From: Ignavibacteriales bacterium | GTDB taxonomy: Bacteria; Bacteroidota; Ignavibacteria; Ignavibacteriales; SURF-24 | Length of the DNA stretch: 64,000 nt | Reading direction: 5' to 3' | Assembly (NCBI GenBank): GCA_003599415.1 | Contig: QZKB01000148.1 | Span: 1 to 64,000 of the forward strand | Part shown: positions 9,335 to 17,836 of the stretch, piece by piece | Numbering within the stretch: position 1 is the first letter of the stretch | Layout of the letters: each line of letters begins with the position of its first letter | The notes under the pieces: model-generated | The model's input: the letters and a program-made list of their open reading frames with translations, nothing else | The model's database searches: none | Told to the model about the DNA's origin: nothing | Made by a program: the position numbers and the translations under genes

Positions 9335-11107
9335 ATGAATCTTCACATAATTGATCTGATAATTATTGCAATTTATATGCTTGCAATGATTTTACTTGGT
9401 TTGGTAATCCGTAAGCAGGCAACTAAGCATCCTGAGGCATATTACCTTGGCGACAGAAATATTCCCTGGTGGATGCTGGGTTTGTCTGGTTGTTCAAGTT
9501 ATATTGATATCGGTGGTACAATGGCGCTGGTTGGTGCAATGTTTTATCTTGGCTTAAAGTCCATCTGGATGACTCATATTTTCTGGGGCTGGTTGATAAT
9601 TTGTTTTTACATGGCGTTCCAGGGAAAATATATCCGCCGTTCCGGGGTTATGACTTTTGCCGAATGGAATGAAACCCGTTTCGGTGCAACTAAAGATGCA
9701 GAGCTTGCAAGAATATTTGCCGCTTCCTTTTTACTTATACTAATGATTTGCAACCTTATGTTTATGGCGGTAGGTACAGGAAAGTTTGCAGAAGAGTTTT
9801 TACCGTTCGGTAAAATTGAATCTACTGCAATTGTATTTGCAGTGGTTGGAATTTATGTAACTCTCGGCGGGTTCTTCGGAGTAATTCTTACAGACATCTT
9901 TCAGACTTTATTAATTTTTATCGGCGCAATTGTTTTAACAGTGATGGCATTTAATCTTGGTGGTAACAGTTTCATATTAACTAAAAATCCCGAATGGTAT
10001 TCTCTCGCACCTTCCTGGCAGTTATGGAATGGATATATGAAAGAAGCAGCTCCGGCGTACCAGCATTTTAATATGTTCGGACCGGTAATGCTTGCAGGAT
10101 TTTCATGGTTAATTTTCCGTGTGCTTGCCGGGCCAAATGTTTGGGACTTCCAGTTCTTCTTAACAACAAAAAGTCCGCGTGATGCTTCTCTTGCTGCCGG
10201 AATGTGGACTGTCGGTTATACTCTTCGCTGGATTATTGCATGTGCATTTCTTGCTCTTGGTATTTATTATTTTGGTGAACAGGCTGCCGTTAATCCTCAA
10301 TCCTTTGATGCCGAAAAGATAATGCCTTTTGTTCTTAAAAAACTTCCGGTTGGTATGCAGGGTTTGTTTATGGCAGTGTTGCTTGCCGCTTTAATGTCTA
10401 CTCTTAGTGCGATGATAAATGTTACAAGTTCTGTAGCAACAAATGATTTTCTTAAAAGATATTTTGCTACCAAGCTCACGCCAAAACAGGTTGTAAGATA
10501 TGGACAGTATGCTTCTGTATTGGCAATTGTAATTGGTTTTGTAATGAGTCTTTTATTTACAGATATAATTACAGCCTGGGAAACGATGATATTTGTTGTG
10601 GTAACAATGATTCTTGTTCCTTCAACTTTCAGATGGCACTGGTGGCGTTTCAGTGCAAAAGCTTTTGTGTGGGGAATGGTTGCATCAACTGTAATCATTG
10701 CACTCCAGAAAATCTTTTTTGCTGATTGGTCAGCTGCTTTAACGCTTGCTGTTGATATTATCGGTTCGTTCATTGCAACATTGATTATTGGTTTCTTATT
10801 TGAACCAACGGATATGGAAGTGCTGGTAAAGTTTTATTCAAAAGTACGCCCGTTAGGATTCTGGAAACCCGTCCGTCTTGAAGCCGAAAAAAGAGGATTG
10901 GTCCCAATCGGAGATAAGATGCCTGCAATAGATGGATTGAATGGAATACTAACGATTTTCTTCCAGGTGTCGTTAGCATTAATTCCGTTTTATCTTATTC
11001 TCCAGTTCTGGGGAAATATGATGATGTGGATAGGAGTCTTCCTTGTTTTAGGAGTTGTTCTGTACTTTACCTGGTACAAGAATCTTCCTGCTAAGGATGA
11101 AGTATAG
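9335..11107 (+). CDS. Sodium:solute symporter (SSS/SLC5 family), sugar-type
   Basis: A sodium-coupled importer in the inner membrane. The 590-aa protein has about 13-14 hydrophobic helices. Conserved SSS features are the first-helix region MLGLSGCSSYIDIGGTMA near residues 49-66, GVMTFAEWNETRFG, YVTLGGFFGVILTDIFQ, and the helix-8 region MAVLLAALMSTLSAMINVTSS. It sits between two GH38 genes, so it most likely takes up a mono- or disaccharide released by the neighbouring glycosidases. It would be a second import route next to the ABC system. The ATG at 9335 follows GAGGTGTCTTC, a plausible ribosome-binding sequence. Confidence 0.9.
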   Translation: MNLHIIDLIIIAIYMLAMILLGLVIRKQATKHPEAYYLGDRNIPWWMLGLSGCSSYIDIGGTMALVGAMFYLGLKSIWMTHIFWGWLIICFYMAFQGKYIRRSGVMTFAEWNETRFGATKDAELARIFAASFLLILMICNLMFMAVGTGKFAEEFLPFGKIESTAIVFAVVGIYVTLGGFFGVILTDIFQTLLIFIGAIVLTVMAFNLGGNSFILTKNPEWYSLAPSWQLWNGYMKEAAPAYQHFNMFGPVMLAGFSWLIFRVLAGPNVWDFQFFLTTKSPRDASLAAGMWTVGYTLRWIIACAFLALGIYYFGEQAAVNPQSFDAEKIMPFVLKKLPVGMQGLFMAVLLAALMSTLSAMINVTSSVATNDFLKRYFATKLTPKQVVRYGQYASVLAIVIGFVMSLLFTDIITAWETMIFVVVTMILVPSTFRWHWWRFSAKAFVWGMVASTVIIALQKIFFADWSAALTLAVDIIGSFIATLIIGFLFEPTDMEVLVKFYSKVRPLGFWKPVRLEAEKRGLVPIGDKMPAIDGLNGILTIFFQVSLALIPFYLILQFWGNMMMWIGVFLVLGVVLYFTWYKNLPAKDEV

Positions 11108-11108
11108 G

Positions 11109-11166
11109 TTGGGAATTAGAAATTTGAAAATTAGTAATTGGGAACAAGAACTTGGAAATAGGGAAG
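11109..11166 (+). repeat. GGAAATTGG-type repeat, copy 1
   Basis: A purine-rich degenerate stretch built from GGGAATTAGAAATT, ATTAGTAATTGGG and CTTGGAAATAGGG units. It resembles, in opposite orientation, the sequence at 11771-11810. It lies in the otherwise featureless gap between the symporter and the four-helix-bundle gene; nothing else is recognised there. Confidence 0.5.
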
Positions 11167-11314
11167 CCTGATTTTAAAGAGTATTAAGAAATTATAGGAA
11201 GTTAGTACAATAAGTAAATTTTTCTTTTTTATTAATGTGGGAATAGAAAATCGTTTATACAAAAAGAAGATCTATTTAACAAAGTGTGCAAACAATTATT
11301 TCTTGGTGTGTAAA

Positions 11315-11707
11315 ATGAGTGAATTGGGAAAGGTAAACTATTTTACTGATTTGGAATGTTGGAAGTTATCCAGGCAACTAAGACAGGAGATTTATAAAAT
11401 TATTCATCAGCTACCTGAAGAAGAAAAATATGCCCTGGGATTGCAAATGAGAAAAGCTTCTGTTTCTATAACTGCCAATATCGCAGAAGGATTTGGTAGA
11501 TATCATTTTCAGGAGAATATTCAGTTTTGCAGAAATAGCCGTGGTTCACTTTATGAATCTCACGATCATCTAATTACATGTTATGATGAACATTATATTG
11601 ACAAAACAAAATTTGATGATGTCACTAAGTTAATTGAGCCAGCAGCTAAATCATTAAATGGTTATTTAAGATGGCTGAATAAACAGAAAGATGAATTAAA
11701 TAAATAA
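11315..11707 (+). CDS. Four-helix-bundle protein (S23/IVP-like)
   Basis: A small helical protein of the family first found in 23S rRNA intervening sequences (TIGR02436, four helix bundle; also the fold of the Avd accessory protein of diversity-generating retroelements). Characteristic features are FTDLECWKLSRQLRQEIY at the start, then LPEEEKYALGLQMRKASVSI, ANIAEGFGR, and a central FCRNSRGSLYE-like helix. I chose the ATG at 11315 (130 aa), because a longer GTG start at 11237 adds 26 residues that do not fit the family. No rRNA surrounds it, so it is a free-standing copy, flanked by inverted GGAAATTGG repeats. Its role is unknown; family members often sit at scattered loci. Confidence 0.85.
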   Translation: MSELGKVNYFTDLECWKLSRQLRQEIYKIIHQLPEEEKYALGLQMRKASVSITANIAEGFGRYHFQENIQFCRNSRGSLYESHDHLITCYDEHYIDKTKFDDVTKLIEPAAKSLNGYLRWLNKQKDELNK

Positions 11708-11770
11708 AAAAAATAAACAACAAAGATTCAATGAACTGGAAAATGTGAGCGGCTACTTGTGAATGAATAA

Positions 11771-11810
11771 ATTCCAATTTCTAATTTCCATTTTCCAATT
11801 TCCAGTTTGA
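11771..11810 (-). repeat. GGAAATTGG-type repeat, copy 2 (inverted)
   Basis: ATTCCAATTTCTAATTTCC, ATTTTCCAATT and TCCAGTTT in succession. Read on the minus strand this is AAACTGGAAATTGGAAAATG followed by GAAATTAGAAATTGG. That matches copy 3 at 14238-14280 closely and copy 1 at 11109-11166 more loosely. It ends just before the GH38 start and supplies the rejected TTG start at 11807. Confidence 0.6.
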
Positions 11811-11821
11811 ATGAGTATAAC

Positions 11822-14230
11822 ATGAGTACACCAAAGCTTCACTTAATCTGCAATGCACATCTGGATCCGGTATGGCAATGGCAATGGGAAGAAGGATGCG
11901 CAGAAGCTCTTTCTACTTTTAATACTGCAATTCAGATATTAAAAGAGAATGATGAACTTATCTTTAATCATAATGAAGCGGTTCTTTACAGGTGGGTTCA
12001 AAAATATAATCCTGCAATGTTTAAACAAATTCAAAAGCTTGTTGAGCAAGGACGATGGTGTATTAGCGGCGGCTGGCATCTTCAGCCGGATGTTAATCTG
12101 CCCGGTATCGAATCAATCATAAGAAATATAATAGAAGGAAAGAAATTCTTTAAAGAATATTTTGATGCCGAACCTAAAGTCGCTTATAACTTTGATTCGT
12201 TCGGTCACTCCGGCGGATTGCCCCAGGTGCTTAACCTTGCAGGTTATAAAATGTATGTTCATATGCGCCCGCATCACCCTGAATTAATTCTTCCTGCTTC
12301 AATTTATAAATGGCGCGGAGTTGATGGCTCGGAAATTTTGAGCTACAGAATTGAAGTTGGTCTTTATCATACTGAATATGAAAACATTGAACAAAGATTA
12401 AGTGAAGGTACCGAGCTTGCAATTAAACTTAACCGTGATGTTGCAGTATTCTGGGGAATAGGCGACCACGGCGGCGGCGCAACAAGAGAAGATTTGAAGA
12501 AAATAAATAATTTTAAAGAACACGAAAATAAGGTTGAGATTATCCATTCAACAACAGAAAAATTTTACGAGGCAATTCTTCCTTTAGCGAATGATGCTCC
12601 TGTTGTGGGAGGAGATCTGCAGAAAATATTTACCGGCTGTTATACATCATTATCCAGAGTAAAGCGCGGAGCAAATAAAGATCTTGCCCGGTTACTGCAG
12701 GCTGAAAAATTAGCAACCGCTGCTTGGTGGATTGGAAATCATAATTATCCAAATGAGAAATTTGAAGAACTCTGGCGGGATCATATCTTTAATGATTTTC
12801 ATGATATTCTTCCAGGCAGCTGTATTGAACCGGCTGAAAACGATGCGCTCAATTTATATGGGAAGATTTCAGAAGAGTTGAAAAGAATAAATCTGAGATC
12901 TGCAGTTTCATTCAACGGTGATGATTACCAGGATCTTTATTTGCCTCTTACTGTTATGAATTCAAATGCTTCTCTCACCAATGTTCCTGTTGAAGCTGAG
13001 TGCATGATTTCTTATAGGCCTAAATGGGAAGGTAAATGGCATTTGAAATTATCCGACCTGAATGGGAATGAAATTATCTGCCAGGAAGAACAACCCGAAG
13101 CATTGCTGCCATTTAACGGCTGGCGAAGAAAAATTTCATTTGTTACAAATCTTCCATCCGTGGGAATTAAGAATTTTAAAATTGAAGCTGCACAGGGAGA
13201 AGTTAATCAGCAGGAAGTTAAACCGAAACTGACTTTTACGTTTGATAAAATAAAAGGTTTGGTTAATAGAATTATAATTAATCAAAACAATCTTCTTATT
13301 GGAAATTTGCTTGAACCAATTGTAGTAGATGATGAAGCGGATTCCTGGGGAACAAACTATAAAGGATATCACTCGGAGGCGGGAAGATTTTCTCTTGTTC
13401 CTGGCAACTTCAGAGTAATAGAAAAAGGTCCGGTCAGAACTATAACAGAGTCAATCCTTGAATTCAATAAAAGTAAAATTGTTATTAACGTAATTGGTTA
13501 TGCAGAAATAGATATACTTGAATTCAGAATAAGAGTTCACTGGAATGAAGAAAGAAAAAGACTGAAGCTGTCTGTACCCACCATTTTTGATGATGAAAAA
13601 ATTCTATGCGAAGTTCCGGGCGGAGCAATTGAAAGAGTTGCAGATGGTGAAGAACAGGTGAATGGAAGATGGCTGATGGTTAGTGGAAAATTGGATAATG
13701 AAAATGCAGGCTTAGCCCTTGTTCATAATGGGCAGCATGGATTTGATTTTAAAAACGGGGAGATTAAACTCTCTGTTCTTCGAAGCGCAGCATATTGCCA
13801 CGAACAGGGATTTAAAATTGAAGAATTCCCGTATAGAAAATTCAGCGATATTGGTGTGCACGATATTCACCTGATTATTAAAGCCGGCGCAAAGGATGAG
13901 GTGTTGAACTCATTGCCGGGCCTGGCAGAATTTGTATCTGTTCCGCCAATTGCTTATTCACATCTGCCTGTTGGAAAAGCTGCATTAGAAGAAAATCTGG
14001 TTAGTGTTTCGAACCCGGCTGTTCAGGTATTAGCAGCAAAAAAATCTTTTGAGAACGAAGCTCTTATTTTAAGATTACAGAATTCATTAAATCAATTATG
14101 TGATGCTGAAATAGAATTGAAATTACCGGCGATTAAATTTAATCTTACACTTAAACCCTATGAGATAAAAACTATTTGTATAACTAAAGATGGTAACTGG
14201 AAAGAAGTAAATATTATAACGGAGGAGTAA
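11822..14230 (+). CDS. Cytoplasmic GH38 alpha-mannosidase
   Basis: A second GH38 retaining, zinc-dependent alpha-mannosidase. It has no signal peptide: the protein begins MSTPKLHLICNAHLDPVWQW, so it should act in the cytoplasm on imported oligosaccharides. Zinc ligands are His13 and Asp15, the nucleophile is Asp125 in YNFDSFGHS, and FHDILPGSC contributes the later conserved His. The GIGDHGGGATREDL segment is also typical. The start chosen is the ATG at 11822 (802 aa); a TTG at 11807 lies inside a repeat and adds only five residues. Pairing with the exported 1080-aa GH38 suggests staged degradation outside and inside the cell. Mannose as the released sugar is the family default. Confidence 0.92.
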   Translation: MSTPKLHLICNAHLDPVWQWQWEEGCAEALSTFNTAIQILKENDELIFNHNEAVLYRWVQKYNPAMFKQIQKLVEQGRWCISGGWHLQPDVNLPGIESIIRNIIEGKKFFKEYFDAEPKVAYNFDSFGHSGGLPQVLNLAGYKMYVHMRPHHPELILPASIYKWRGVDGSEILSYRIEVGLYHTEYENIEQRLSEGTELAIKLNRDVAVFWGIGDHGGGATREDLKKINNFKEHENKVEIIHSTTEKFYEAILPLANDAPVVGGDLQKIFTGCYTSLSRVKRGANKDLARLLQAEKLATAAWWIGNHNYPNEKFEELWRDHIFNDFHDILPGSCIEPAENDALNLYGKISEELKRINLRSAVSFNGDDYQDLYLPLTVMNSNASLTNVPVEAECMISYRPKWEGKWHLKLSDLNGNEIICQEEQPEALLPFNGWRRKISFVTNLPSVGIKNFKIEAAQGEVNQQEVKPKLTFTFDKIKGLVNRIIINQNNLLIGNLLEPIVVDDEADSWGTNYKGYHSEAGRFSLVPGNFRVIEKGPVRTITESILEFNKSKIVINVIGYAEIDILEFRIRVHWNEERKRLKLSVPTIFDDEKILCEVPGGAIERVADGEEQVNGRWLMVSGKLDNENAGLALVHNGQHGFDFKNGEIKLSVLRSAAYCHEQGFKIEEFPYRKFSDIGVHDIHLIIKAGAKDEVLNSLPGLAEFVSVPPIAYSHLPVGKAALEENLVSVSNPAVQVLAAKKSFENEALILRLQNSLNQLCDAEIELKLPAIKFNLTLKPYEIKTICITKDGNWKEVNIITEE

Positions 14231-14237
14231 CATAATG

Positions 14238-14280
14238 AAAACTGGGAAATGGAAAATGGGAAATGGAAATCCGGGAAAAT
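14238..14280 (+). repeat. GGAAATTGG-type repeat, copy 3
   Basis: AAACTGGGAAATGGAAAATG followed by GGAAATGGAAATCCGGG. It is directly comparable with the reverse complement of 11771-11810, so the GH38 gene lies between two opposed copies. It can be read in frame with the downstream GH2 (KTGKWKMGNGNPGK), which makes a false N-terminal extension. Confidence 0.6.
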
Positions 14281-14309
14281 TTGAAATAAGCTTTGTTTAT
14301 GAAAATAAG

Positions 14310-17300
14310 ATGAAATTTATTGTGTCTGTTTTTTTTATCTCATTTATCCTTTTAGGAATTTCATTAAGAGCACAGGAAATAATTAATCTTCCTGATAACA
14401 GCTGGCGCTTATGGTGCGATACCTCTGCTCAATGGCAGAATGATAAATTACATTTGCCGGGAGAATTTGTTGTCGATAATCTTCCCGTTAATCCTCCCAC
14501 CGGCGGATGGAATGTTCTGAATGAACAGCAGGGAATACCTGTTAACCTTCCCACAACAGTTGAAGAACATTTCTGGGGAAAATTCGGATTCAAACCTTAT
14601 ACTGAAGATGATTATTGGTTCGGCAGGGAAGATACACAAGTTAAGAATGGAAATTACATCGGCGTTTCATGGTGGTGGACTTACATTGATGTGCCTGAAT
14701 CTTTTGATGATAAAATCGCAAAACTTTTTATACGTGGAGCAAGATTACGTGCAGAAGTATATCTGAATGAAAAACTTGTCGGCTATAATATTCTAAATGA
14801 AGTATCCTTTGCCTGTAATGTTACAGATGCAATTGTTCCCGGTGAGAAAAATATTCTTGCTATTAGAATAACTAATCCCGGCGGCAGGTTAGATTGGGTT
14901 GATACGCGTCTTCAGGAATGGGGCGATTATAAGTTTCAGAAAAGCCATGGTTTTGGCGGATTGGACAGGGGAATTACATTAACGTCTCACAACCCTGTAT
15001 TTATTGATGAATTTTATGTCTTGAATAATCCTGAAATTACGAAAGTAACAGGGCATGCAAAAATTAAAAACTTAAGCGGAAAAGATTTTAACGGAAAAAT
15101 TCAGTTCGAAGTATTTGATCCCGCCAAACCCGAAAAGATTTTAACCACTGCCGAATTGAATATTAAGGTTACTAAAGATGAACAGATTGAATTTGCCAGA
15201 GATATAACTTATGATAAAGCAGAATTGTGGAGCGATAAAAATCCAAAGCTGTACAAGGTAAAAGCGAAATTAATTTCCGGCAAAAGTGTTCTTGATGAAA
15301 GTGAAAAAACTTTCGGCTTTCGTTGGTTCTGCGCTGATGGTATTAATTCCAATGCTGTGCTAAGATTAAACAGTAACAGAATAAGATTAGTCTCTGCAAT
15401 CTCATGGGGCTTCTGGGGCTATAATGGGTTATTTCCTACTCCTGAACTTGCAGAGAAAGAAGTAAAATCAGCAAAACAGCTCGGACTTAATTGTATTCAA
15501 TTCCATCGGAATGCTGGTAAGGCAGAAGTGTTGGATAAGCAGGACGAACTTGGTCTGTTAAGATATATGGAACCGGGCGGCGGTCAGGCAGCACTCGGAG
15601 AAAAATTTTCTATGTATGCAAAATCTCCTACAGAAAAAATTGATGCATCAGGTAAAAACGGAGAACCGCAGACATTTACAGAAAAATATACTGAAGAAAA
15701 AATTCTTCAGATGATAAGAGATCATAGAAGTCATCCTTCTTTAATTATCTATTGTGTTCAAAATGAAATCAATCCTGATCTAAAGAATCCACGCGTTTTC
15801 AATCTGATTAAGAAAATGCACAAGGAAGATCCAAGCAGGGTTGTAATTCTTAAGTCGGGTATTCCTCCGAACAACCAGGTTTGGATGCAGCCTTATGATG
15901 AAAAAGTTTATTATGATACCGGCGACGGCTTCAGCGGCTGGTGGGACCAGCATACCGTTGGCGGACCGGGCGTTTGGCGCGATAATATGTACAAAGGTCC
16001 AAATGATTTTACTCATCGATCTGAAAACAAAAAAGAAATTGTAACATGGGGAGAAATGCTGGGCGCGGCTGTTCCGGATAATCATCCTTTGATGATTCAG
16101 CAGATTAAAGATCACGGTACAAGCTATGATCTTCAGGAGCATCAGCAGGTGCTTGAAGCGTATGATAAATTTTTAGACAAATGGAATTTCAGAAATGCAT
16201 TTAAAACTTCTTCAGACTTGTTTAAGGAAATCGGGAATAAGAGTTACGATTTCTGGGGTCGTGTTATTGAAACAGCAAAACTTTCTGATGAAAATGATTT
16301 TCTTGTAATCAGCGGATGGGAATCAACTGCAATTGAAAACCATTCCGGATTGCTCGATAATCTTCGTAACTTCAAAGGTGATACTGAATTAATTAGCTCC
16401 AGATTGGCTCAGGTTAAACCGGTCTTAAAGTTTCGCAATCTTATCCTTCCGAAAGGAGAAAAAGCTACTTATGATATTTACTGGCTGAATGAATTGAGCA
16501 AGCCGATAGGTGCGAGACTATATTTATATATGACTGATCCTTCAGGCATGCGGTTAGCAATTGATACGGTAAATGTACTTGATTTTCAGAAAGACCAGTT
16601 TGCTTATAAAATTGCAATGGATTGTAAAACTCCAATTCTTGATAAAGCCGGGAAATATTATTTCAGGTTTCAGCGCGGCGCAGATACAACAATGTACACC
16701 GAAGATGAAATTCTTGTGGTTGATCCGGCTTCAACCGGAAAACTTCCCCAGCTAGTTGGAGTAATAAGTAACGATGCTAAGTTTGTTAATGCAATCGACT
16801 CATTACCAAACGTTAATGCAGAAAAATATTCCCCTTCAAAAAAATATGATGCTGCAATAATTACCACACGGTTAAAATACGGTTGGCGGTCTGAAGTGGA
16901 TTCATCTGTAGAAATAGAAAATACTGACGACGATGTTTTATTCCATACTGAAAGCTGGGGATACTGGGAAAATCTTGAATATGTTTTTGAGAATCTTCCA
17001 AAGGGAAAAGCCAAAGTTACTTTACGTTTTGCTGAAGTAACACTAAGCAAGCCTAAAGCGAGAATATTTGATGTTGCAATCAATGGTGATACAGTACTTA
17101 AGAACTTTGATGTTTTTGAAGAAGCGGGAGGCAGAAATAAAGCAATCGATAAAGTATTTACAGTTGACGTTACTGATGGTATGATTAAGATTATTGTACC
17201 TAAGCTTACTACAAATTACGGCAAGTTCAGTGCAATAAAAATTGAAGCAGGTGATTCTGTAATTGCAATCAACTGCGGAGGAAAACCTTACAAAGATAAA

Positions 17301-17819
17301 AATGGCCTGGTGTGGAAATCATACGAAGCAAAGTTGAATCTTGATAATGAAATTCTTGATAAAGTAAAAAGCGGAATGCCGCTTCTTGTATTGCCGGAAG
17401 GCGAGGAAGCCTCTCTTGCTTATGGCAAAAAATTAGGTGATGCAGGTGCCTTTAATTTTTATGGTCATGTTGGAGCAACGCGTGCGCCCTGGATGGGCTC
17501 ATGGTACTTTGTGAGAGAACACCCTGTGTACGAAGGTCTTCCTGTTAACTGTGCGATGAGCAGCTATTATCAGGCACCGGTCGATGGTTCAGATGGAATT
17601 CTGCTTGACGGTGAAAACGTAGAAGTGTTTGCCGGTTACGGAAGAGACCACGATACAAATATCGGAGCCGCAAGTTTTTCATCTAAACTTGGTGATGGTA
17701 AAATTTTATTCCATACAATTCCGGGAATTGTCTCGGGATTAAAAGGAAATCCTGACGGCATTCAGCCTGTAATTCTCAAAAAACTTTTATTGAATTCATT
17801 TAGTTACTTGGTAAAGTAA
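14310..17819 (+). CDS. Exported GH2-type glycoside hydrolase with malectin-like module
   Basis: A large (1169 aa) clan-A beta-glycosidase of the GH2 type. The Sec signal MKFIVSVFFISFILLGISLRAQ supports the ATG at 14310; a start at 14235 would translate the GGAAATTGG repeat. Order of domains: jelly-roll sugar-binding domain with WWWTYIDVP and a GARLRAEVYLN strand, an immunoglobulin-like domain (about 225-340), and a TIM barrel. The acid/base is Glu486 in CVQNEINPD, and Glu582 in VTWGEML is a plausible nucleophile. A malectin-like carbohydrate-binding module (about 855-990) and a C-terminal domain with a GHVGATRAPWMGSWYF segment follow. There is no T9SS tail, so it is probably periplasmic. Beta-mannosidase, galactosidase or glucuronidase activity cannot be distinguished. 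Confidence 0.85.
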   Translation: MKFIVSVFFISFILLGISLRAQEIINLPDNSWRLWCDTSAQWQNDKLHLPGEFVVDNLPVNPPTGGWNVLNEQQGIPVNLPTTVEEHFWGKFGFKPYTEDDYWFGREDTQVKNGNYIGVSWWWTYIDVPESFDDKIAKLFIRGARLRAEVYLNEKLVGYNILNEVSFACNVTDAIVPGEKNILAIRITNPGGRLDWVDTRLQEWGDYKFQKSHGFGGLDRGITLTSHNPVFIDEFYVLNNPEITKVTGHAKIKNLSGKDFNGKIQFEVFDPAKPEKILTTAELNIKVTKDEQIEFARDITYDKAELWSDKNPKLYKVKAKLISGKSVLDESEKTFGFRWFCADGINSNAVLRLNSNRIRLVSAISWGFWGYNGLFPTPELAEKEVKSAKQLGLNCIQFHRNAGKAEVLDKQDELGLLRYMEPGGGQAALGEKFSMYAKSPTEKIDASGKNGEPQTFTEKYTEEKILQMIRDHRSHPSLIIYCVQNEINPDLKNPRVFNLIKKMHKEDPSRVVILKSGIPPNNQVWMQPYDEKVYYDTGDGFSGWWDQHTVGGPGVWRDNMYKGPNDFTHRSENKKEIVTWGEMLGAAVPDNHPLMIQQIKDHGTSYDLQEHQQVLEAYDKFLDKWNFRNAFKTSSDLFKEIGNKSYDFWGRVIETAKLSDENDFLVISGWESTAIENHSGLLDNLRNFKGDTELISSRLAQVKPVLKFRNLILPKGEKATYDIYWLNELSKPIGARLYLYMTDPSGMRLAIDTVNVLDFQKDQFAYKIAMDCKTPILDKAGKYYFRFQRGADTTMYTEDEILVVDPASTGKLPQLVGVISNDAKFVNAIDSLPNVNAEKYSPSKKYDAAIITTRLKYGWRSEVDSSVEIENTDDDVLFHTESWGYWENLEYVFENLPKGKAKVTLRFAEVTLSKPKARIFDVAINGDTVLKNFDVFEEAGGRNKAIDKVFTVDVTDGMIKIIVPKLTTNYGKFSAIKIEAGDSVIAINCGGKPYKDKNGLVWKSYEAKLNLDNEILDKVKSGMPLLVLPEGEEASLAYGKKLGDAGAFNFYGHVGATRAPWMGSWYFVREHPVYEGLPVNCAMSSYYQAPVDGSDGILLDGENVEVFAGYGRDHDTNIGAASFSSKLGDGKILFHTIPGIVSGLKGNPDGIQPVILKKLLLNSFSYLVK

Positions 17820-17836
17820 ATACAATTAGAAACAAT

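Noticed and set aside
10297-10773. 158-codon antisense open frame within the symporter gene
   Set aside because: It lies wholly inside a well-supported membrane-protein gene, has no recognisable motif and no start context.
14235-14309. N-terminal extension of the GH2 gene (KTGKWKMGNGNPGK...)
   Set aside because: It is the translation of a GGAAATTGG repeat; a clean Sec signal begins at the ATG at 14310.
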